From an uncultured Clostridia bacterium (lineage in GTDB: Bacteria > Bacillota > Clostridia > Christensenellales > DTU072), in NCBI GenBank assembly GCA_944349655.1, contig CALVNL010000013.1, positions 1 through 40,723 of the forward strand: DNA of 40,723 nucleotides, written 5' to 3'. A model generated the notes under the pieces. It was not told the origin of the DNA and searched no databases. It saw only the letters and a program-made list of their open reading frames with translations. Numbering within the stretch: the first letter of the stretch is position 1; each line of letters opens with the position of its first letter. Positions 35,570 through 40,723 of this stretch are shown here, in pieces. A program made the position numbers and the translations under genes.

Positions 35570-35594
35570 TTCCTGTTTTACGGGAATACTTTTA
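35570..35594 (+). terminator. Weak terminator candidate after the flavoprotein operon
   Basis: A 6-bp stem TTCCTG/CGGGAA (35570-35575/35581-35586, one G-T) with a 5-base loop, followed by TACTTTTAT. A second hairpin TCTGCG/CGCAGA (35595-35600/35617-35622) follows but leads into an A-run. Confidence 0.35.
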
Positions 35595-35653
35595 TCTGCG
35601 GCGAATGCGACAGGCTCGCAGAAATAAAAAATATGGTAAAATATACCGCAATA

Positions 35654-35662
35654 TGGTATAAT
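35654..35662 (+). promoter_or_regulatory. Extended -10 promoter placed for a leaderless mRNA
   Basis: TGG followed by TATAAT (35654-35662) ends 7 bases before the ATG at 35670. No good -35 box or Shine-Dalgarno sequence is seen, which fits an extended -10 promoter starting transcription at the start codon. Confidence 0.5.
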
Positions 35663-35669
35663 ACTGATT

Positions 35670-36935
35670 ATGACCGAAAAAGACATCATTATATCGGACG
35701 AAAATAAAGAAGTTTCCGTAAAAAACGAAGGAAACGATACCGAATTATCGGCGGACGTAAAGGAAAGTCCGTCGGAAAAAGTTTTGTCCGAAAATGCCGA
35801 AGAAGAGCTTTCCGAAGAAAAAATGTCGGAAGAAAAACCCGAGACGATTTCGGAAGGAATCGCTCCGTCTCTCGACGGGAACAAGGTTTTACGCAGACAG
35901 CGGAGAAAAAGGATTTTAGGTTACAGCGCATTTATTTTACTGAACGCTCTGGTCATAGCCGTTATGTTGATAGTGGAAGACAAGTCGGGCGACGCCGCCA
36001 CGGGCAAAGCGGCTTTTATGCGCCTTGGGGAAAATCCTCTTTTCACCGTACTTGCCTTTTCGATGTTTTTCGTCATTGTTATTTTCGATTCCATAGTTTT
36101 CAAGACCCTTATTTCCAAAACAGGAGTAAAACACAGGGCGGGGCTTGCCATAAAAGTGTCGTTTTTGGGAAGATATTACGACCGCATAACGCCCTGGGCT
36201 ATGGGCGGAGAGCCGTTTCAGATGGCTTATCTCATTCACGGCGGACTGGACGCGGGACAGAGTTGCTCGGTGGCGATGAGCAGGCACGTTATAAGGTTCT
36301 TTTCCACGGCGGTAGTGGTCATAACCATACTGATAGCTTCGAGGATTTCCACCAACGTTTGGGTAATGGCGGCGGCTATAGCCAGCGTACTGGCAGGACT
36401 GATTATTCCCGTATTTATGCTTATCTGCGCATTCCGACCCGCTCTCGGTCAGAAGATAGGCAGGGGCGTGATAGGGTTTCTGCATAAAATCAAAATCGTA
36501 AAAAACTACGATAAACAGATGAAAAAAATGCAAGAGGAAGTGGATAAATTCCTCAAAGGCATAAAGTATCTCAGCGGTAACAAACAGGTTATCGCGATAA
36601 TTGCTTTGGCGTCGATAGTGGAACTTTTCGCCAATAACTCGGTGCCTTATTTCGTAATGCGGGCGTTGGGGTATAACGAACTTACTTACTGGCACACTCT
36701 GGTACTGTGCATATTCGTGACGTACGCTTCCAGTTTTGCGCCCACTCCGGGAGGGGCGGGGATAGCGGAACTTTCTTTCTATGCCATTTTCGCTTCGGTC
36801 ATAGGAGGAGAATATCTTTTCTGGGCGGTGCTTTTCTGGAGGATAGCCGTTTTTTACGTTCCCGTTTTTATCGGGTTCGTTATGCAGACAGCCGACAGCC
36901 TTTATTCCATCGTTTCCGCAGGGAAAAAACGATAA
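35670..36935 (+). CDS. YbhN/MprF-type (lysylphosphatidylglycerol synthase TM region) membrane protein
   Basis: A 421-residue protein. Residues 1-75 are a strongly acidic, Ser/Glu-rich, probably disordered cytosolic tail, followed by a basic stop (LRRQRRKR) and about eight membrane spans. FLGRYYDRITPWAMGGEPFQMAYL and FAPTPGGAGIAELSFYAIF are the signature blocks of the UPF0104 / flippase-like family related to the N-terminal half of MprF. The catalytic C-terminal domain of MprF is absent, so lipid flipping or a related envelope role is more likely than lipid aminoacylation. The start lacks a ribosome binding site. Confidence 0.85.
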   Translation: MTEKDIIISDENKEVSVKNEGNDTELSADVKESPSEKVLSENAEEELSEEKMSEEKPETISEGIAPSLDGNKVLRRQRRKRILGYSAFILLNALVIAVMLIVEDKSGDAATGKAAFMRLGENPLFTVLAFSMFFVIVIFDSIVFKTLISKTGVKHRAGLAIKVSFLGRYYDRITPWAMGGEPFQMAYLIHGGLDAGQSCSVAMSRHVIRFFSTAVVVITILIASRISTNVWVMAAAIASVLAGLIIPVFMLICAFRPALGQKIGRGVIGFLHKIKIVKNYDKQMKKMQEEVDKFLKGIKYLSGNKQVIAIIALASIVELFANNSVPYFVMRALGYNELTYWHTLVLCIFVTYASSFAPTPGGAGIAELSFYAIFASVIGGEYLFWAVLFWRIAVFYVPVFIGFVMQTADSLYSIVSAGKKR

Positions 36936-37020
36936 ATTTTAATTGTATTTTCAGTTATTTCAATTTAATTTAATATTCCCTTGTTACGTTTATTTTGGGA
37001 AAATGGTAATTCTTTCCCTA

Positions 37021-37050
37021 TTGCATACACGCGTGCGAATATGTTACAAT
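37021..37050 (+). promoter_or_regulatory. Promoter of the large GLUG/MBG surface protein
   Basis: TTGCAT (37021-37026), an 18-base spacer containing the palindrome CACGCGTG (37028-37035), and TACAAT (37045-37050). Expected start about 37057, with AAAGGAG just before the TTG start codon. Confidence 0.65.
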
Positions 37051-37085
37051 AACTATGTATTAAAAAGAAATAAAAGGAGTTACGC

Positions 37086-40000
37086 TTGAGGATAACGACG
37101 GAAAGGAAGGCGGCGATAATACTTATCATAGTGTTCGCGTTATTATGCGGCACTCTTTCGGCTATGTCTTTTTCCTCCGAATCCGCCAACGCTCAAGAAA
37201 AATACTCCGACTATACGAATACTACGGTTTTCGTTATCGAAAACGAGGCGGATTACGTCGCTTTCGCAACTCTTTACAGCGGCAAAAGCAATTCTTTCAA
37301 AGGAAAAACCGTCCGTCTTTATACCGATATAGACGCCGACGAAGCTAAGTTATATTTCCCGAACTTTCTCGGTAAATTCGAAGGGAACGGTCATTTCGCC
37401 TATAATTTTTCCTCTGCGATATTCGGCTCTTTCGGTTCGTCGAGCGACAAGACGGCTACGCTTTCCGACCTTAATTTTGTTTCCGACGTCCTTACGGGCG
37501 CGGCGGTCGCCGATATAAACTACGGCAAAATATCCGACGTCTCCGTTTTCGGGACGGCGACCTTGGCTGCCAACGCCAAAAATGCGGGCGGCGGACTGGT
37601 CAACACCAATTACGGCACTATAACGAATTGCGTGAACGCATCCGACGTAGTCTTGTCTTCCTCCATTATCTTTACATACGGGGGGATAGCTTACAGCAAT
37701 GCTTCCTCGGGGAATATCGAAAACTCCGCTTTCTTAGGAAACGTCAAGGCAAACAGCGTTACGACAAATCAGTTTTCGGTGGCGGCAGTCGCTTTTCTGA
37801 ACGCAGGGACGCTTTCGGGCGTTTCGGTGGCGGCGGAATTCATTGCCGAGGGTACGGGAACGGACGGCGTGACTTTTTACGCTTTTACCAAGGGAGCAAA
37901 CGGCGACGTTTCCACGGGAACTTTACAAAATTCCGCTTCCCTTATTTACGTTTCGGGGGCGACGGTGACGGACAGTCGGGCTGCCGCTACGGCTAACAGC
38001 TATTCGGTTATCGCAGACGGGATCGATACCGAGGTACTTTATTCCGTTACGGGCGATTTCCAGACGGGAACGGCGGAAGACCTTGCTTCTTTAGGCGATG
38101 AGTTTCTTTACGGAACGGGGTATCCGGTACCGAAAACTCTGTTTACGGGCGAGGGGAGTGAAAGTTCTTTTGAGATAGACGGCGTAGCCGACCTTTTCAA
38201 AATAAAGTTCGCTTCCTGCGGCGGAAACGCTTTTTCCTATGAACTTACTTCGGAAATAAACTTAAAGAATATTCCGCAAATATCGGCTGTAAGCGGATTT
38301 ACCGCCGCTTCGGGCACGGTAAAAGGGAACGGTCACGCTCTTTATAATTGCGTTAACGGAACGGTTTTCGAACAGGGGTATAACTTATCGGGCGACAACG
38401 TAGGTTTTGTTCTTTGTTCGGGGAACAGTCTTTCGGGAAACGAGGGTGACGGATACATAAACGAAAATCACGATTTCGGAAAAGACGAAGTTTCCGGCGT
38501 TCTTTCCGCAAGTAAGCCTGCGGGGACGGGGACGGCGACCGACCCGTATATAATCACCGACGCGTCCATGCTGAAATGGCTGGACGGAAAGGAAGGATAC
38601 GCCGTACTTTCAAACGATATCGTAGTAAACTACGCCGGCGACGGAACTAGTTACGCTCTCGGCATAAGCGAACTTAAAGTTACCCTTTACGGGAACGGAA
38701 AAGCCGTCATAGGACTAGTAAACGAACCGCTTTGTCAAACGCTTTCGTGTGCGGTAAGCAATTTGATATTGCGTAGTTACGGCGGAGGGATAGCAAACAC
38801 TTTGTCCGCAGGCGGACAAGTCAATTCCGTGACGGCTATAGTTTCCTCTTCGGAAACGGGGGCGGTTTCGGCTAATAACGGAACGATAACGGATTTCGTC
38901 CTATACGGAACGTATCTTTCCGCAGGAATAGCCCAAGTTAACAACGGCACGATAAAAGGCGGAAAAATTTACGCGTCGAGTACGGACGGATGCGCATTCA
39001 CGTCCAAAAATAACGGCACGGTGGAACTGTCGGAAAATTTCGGGGCGGCGGCTTACGCTTTCGTGTCCTCGGCAACGGGCGTTATCGAAAACAGCGTTAA
39101 TCATTCTACCGATACTTCGGCTTATTATGGGAGCGACACCGACGGCATAGCCACTTCGCTGAGTATCGGAACGCAGAACGAAAAACCTTATTATACGGTG
39201 TTCGATACCGAAGGGGTAAAAACCGAAACCGCCGACGTTTCGGCTAATGCGTTGAAAGACACCGCTTTCGACTTCGAGACCGTTTTCGGGTATCCCGTGG
39301 GAGGCGACGTACCCGAACTGAGGAGGGCAGGCACGTCTTACAAACAAAAACTTTCCCAACCCTTCCTGACCTTTACCCCGTCTTCGGGAGTATATTCCGA
39401 GGAACAGACGTATAGTTTGGAAACGGTACAGAGTTACATAACAACCGAAGAAACGGCGAAGTCTGTTTTTAGCTGGACTTATGAAGGCGAGGTCTTCGGC
39501 GGCACCGTCCACAATGCGGGCGTATATGCCTATACGGTAAGTTATGCCGGTTCCGACGACTATCTTCCCGCACAGGCGAGCGGTTCTTTCGAAATAACCA
39601 AAGCCAAAGCTCCCGCCGCCTTTTCGGTAACGGATTTCGGAAACGTGACCGAGGTTTACAAGGGAGTAAGTTTTACCTACGATGATCCTGAAATTGTAAA
39701 CAAAACGGTATTCAAAAATGCCGGATATACTTTTTCCCAATCTTTTAAACAAGACGATAAAGTCGTCGCTTCCTGCCTTAACGCAGGGGTTTATACGCAT
39801 ATTTTCTCGGGAAAATCGACAAATTATGCCGACGTAAAGGTTTCTCGTACGGTCACGGTAGCAAAAGCCGTATTGAATGTGACCGTAGGCAACCTTACCG
39901 TAAATTACGGTGAAGAAATGGATTTTTCCGTCGTAAAACCTGCCGTGTCTGTAAGCGGACAGGTAGGACAGGATAACGATAAGACTTTGCAACAGTTGGT

Positions 40001-40723
40001 TTCCGATTACGGAAACGGTTTTTCCACCAATTATAAGGCAGGCGACGGCGTAGGAGAGTACGTTCTGAGTTTTGCGGGAACGTGCGACAATTACGTTCTC
40101 GAAGTCACCGACGGAATTCTTTTCGTACAAGCGTTGGCTTTCTCCGAAGAGGATAAGCAAGCGATTTCCTTTTACGGAGCCACGGAGGACGGCGACGGAA
40201 CTTTCCAAGCGGAATACGTCGGAAAAGAGATTGTTCTTGCCGCAACCTTCCCCGAAGGCGAAGGCGTAAGCGTCGTTTACTCGGGTAACGACGGGAACGT
40301 GAACGTAGGCGAATATACCGTCACCGCTGTTTTTTCCAAACCCAATTACGAAGATTTTACTTTGAAAGTCCTCCTTACGATAACCCGAGCGACGTTGACC
40401 GTTACGCCCACCGTGCCGCAGAGCGTTTACGGACAGGGAGTATCTTTGAGCGGAGCGGAAATCGAAGTCGAGGGATTCAAGGGGACGGACACCTTCGAAA
40501 GCGTTTTCGGTAACGGCACCGCCGTATATTCGGTATGGGCGGACGGAGCGGAGCAGGCGGAAGGGACGGTACTCGACGCAGGAAGCTACGTTTTGAAAGT
40601 TACTTTGTCGGAAGTCGATAATTACGAATTGCGTTACGTCGACGGAGTTTATCTCGTAAACAAAGCGTATTTGACAATTCTTTACGAAAACAACAACAGC
40701 GAAAATAAAGATTTTGCCGATCT
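37086..40723 (+). CDS. Very large secreted GLUG-like and MBG-repeat surface protein (3' truncated by window)
   Basis: An open frame from a TTG codon at 37086 to the window end, at least 1212 residues with no stop. AAAGGAG lies 7 bases upstream of TTG. Residues 1-40 form a signal peptide: basic start (RITTERKAA), a hydrophobic core (IILIIVFALLCGTLSAM) and a likely cleavage after ANA. Residues about 60-760 are beta-helix-like with GLUG-type turns (GGGLVNTNYGTITNC, GGIAYSNASSGNIENS, NNGTIKGGKIYAS) and the typical lead-in GTGTATDPYIITDASML. From about 765 MBG-like modules follow, each ending in a strand such as FEITKAKA, VTVAKAVL, LTITRATL and VNKAYLTI. Anchor unseen. Adhesin role is inferred. 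Confidence 0.85.
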   Translation, partial: MRITTERKAAIILIIVFALLCGTLSAMSFSSESANAQEKYSDYTNTTVFVIENEADYVAFATLYSGKSNSFKGKTVRLYTDIDADEAKLYFPNFLGKFEGNGHFAYNFSSAIFGSFGSSSDKTATLSDLNFVSDVLTGAAVADINYGKISDVSVFGTATLAANAKNAGGGLVNTNYGTITNCVNASDVVLSSSIIFTYGGIAYSNASSGNIENSAFLGNVKANSVTTNQFSVAAVAFLNAGTLSGVSVAAEFIAEGTGTDGVTFYAFTKGANGDVSTGTLQNSASLIYVSGATVTDSRAAATANSYSVIADGIDTEVLYSVTGDFQTGTAEDLASLGDEFLYGTGYPVPKTLFTGEGSESSFEIDGVADLFKIKFASCGGNAFSYELTSEINLKNIPQISAVSGFTAASGTVKGNGHALYNCVNGTVFEQGYNLSGDNVGFVLCSGNSLSGNEGDGYINENHDFGKDEVSGVLSASKPAGTGTATDPYIITDASMLKWLDGKEGYAVLSNDIVVNYAGDGTSYALGISELKVTLYGNGKAVIGLVNEPLCQTLSCAVSNLILRSYGGGIANTLSAGGQVNSVTAIVSSSETGAVSANNGTITDFVLYGTYLSAGIAQVNNGTIKGGKIYASSTDGCAFTSKNNGTVELSENFGAAAYAFVSSATGVIENSVNHSTDTSAYYGSDTDGIATSLSIGTQNEKPYYTVFDTEGVKTETADVSANALKDTAFDFETVFGYPVGGDVPELRRAGTSYKQKLSQPFLTFTPSSGVYSEEQTYSLETVQSYITTEETAKSVFSWTYEGEVFGGTVHNAGVYAYTVSYAGSDDYLPAQASGSFEITKAKAPAAFSVTDFGNVTEVYKGVSFTYDDPEIVNKTVFKNAGYTFSQSFKQDDKVVASCLNAGVYTHIFSGKSTNYADVKVSRTVTVAKAVLNVTVGNLTVNYGEEMDFSVVKPAVSVSGQVGQDNDKTLQQLVSDYGNGFSTNYKAGDGVGEYVLSFAGTCDNYVLEVTDGILFVQALAFSEEDKQAISFYGATEDGDGTFQAEYVGKEIVLAATFPEGEGVSVVYSGNDGNVNVGEYTVTAVFSKPNYEDFTLKVLLTITRATLTVTPTVPQSVYGQGVSLSGAEIEVEGFKGTDTFESVFGNGTAVYSVWADGAEQAEGTVLDAGSYVLKVTLSEVDNYELRYVDGVYLVNKAYLTILYENNNSENKDFAD

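Noticed and set aside
36985..37020. Terminator after the YbhN/MprF-type gene (GGGAAA...TTTCCC)
   Set aside because: The hairpin has an internal mismatch and no T-run after it; no confident call can be made.
38901..40208. Open frame of 435 codons on the minus strand inside the large surface protein
   Set aside because: It is a shadow of the plus-strand repeat gene; its protein shows no recognisable domain and no initiation signals.

Overview
This window looks like chromosome from an uncultured gut-type member of the Clostridia, possibly a Christensenellales-like lineage. That placement is inference. It rests on the Firmicutes-style S10-spc-alpha order, strong AGGAGG ribosome binding sites, a zinc-type S14, a class II (Firmicutes) GalT, a long clostridial form of L17, a KOW protein between map and infA, and large MBG/BspA-type surface proteins. 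I saw no mobile element, CRISPR array, tRNA or rRNA.

Layout. (1) 1-1261 is the C-terminal part of a secreted InlB-type repeat protein, closed by a strong terminator. (2) 1355-1434 holds two tandem copies of a hairpin-forming repeat that ends inside the stop codon of an unknown clostridial gene on the minus strand. A short-chain dehydrogenase diverges from that gene. (3) 3163-6809 is a minus-strand operon galK-lgt-pncB, with galT divergent from galK. (4) 8464-12396 encodes a 1310-residue lipoprotein made of MBG-like modules and BspA-type leucine-rich repeats. (5) 12512-28409 is an unbroken ribosomal supercluster: rpsJ rplC rplD rplW rplB rpsS rplV rpsC rplP rpmC rpsQ rplN rplX rplE rpsZ rpsH rplF rplR rpsE rpmD rplO secY adk map KOW infA rpmJ, then rpsM rpsK rpsD rpoA rplQ. 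It has near-consensus promoters before rpsJ and before rpsM. Each is followed by a leader in which I can draw clear stems, so each may be an autoregulatory element. (6) 28417-36935 carries metabolic and membrane genes: a protein-kinase-like phosphotransferase, coaX-hom, a split chromate-transporter pair (minus strand), two overlapping flavoprotein genes, and a YbhN/MprF-type membrane protein with an acidic tail. (7) 37086 to the right edge is the start of another very large secreted protein with GLUG-like and MBG repeats.

How the parts relate. The ribosomal block couples ribosome assembly, protein export (SecY), nucleotide balance (Adk), N-terminal Met removal (Map) and transcription (RpoA). 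GalK and GalT form part of the Leloir pathway, and galE is not in view. Lgt would lipidate proteins such as the 8464 lipoprotein. The three large repeat proteins suggest an adhesive or carbohydrate-facing surface. The points most worth a second look are the Lgt in which the conserved histidine is methionine, the two ribosomal leaders, the tandem hairpin repeat, and two genes whose -10 boxes sit where leaderless mRNAs would start.
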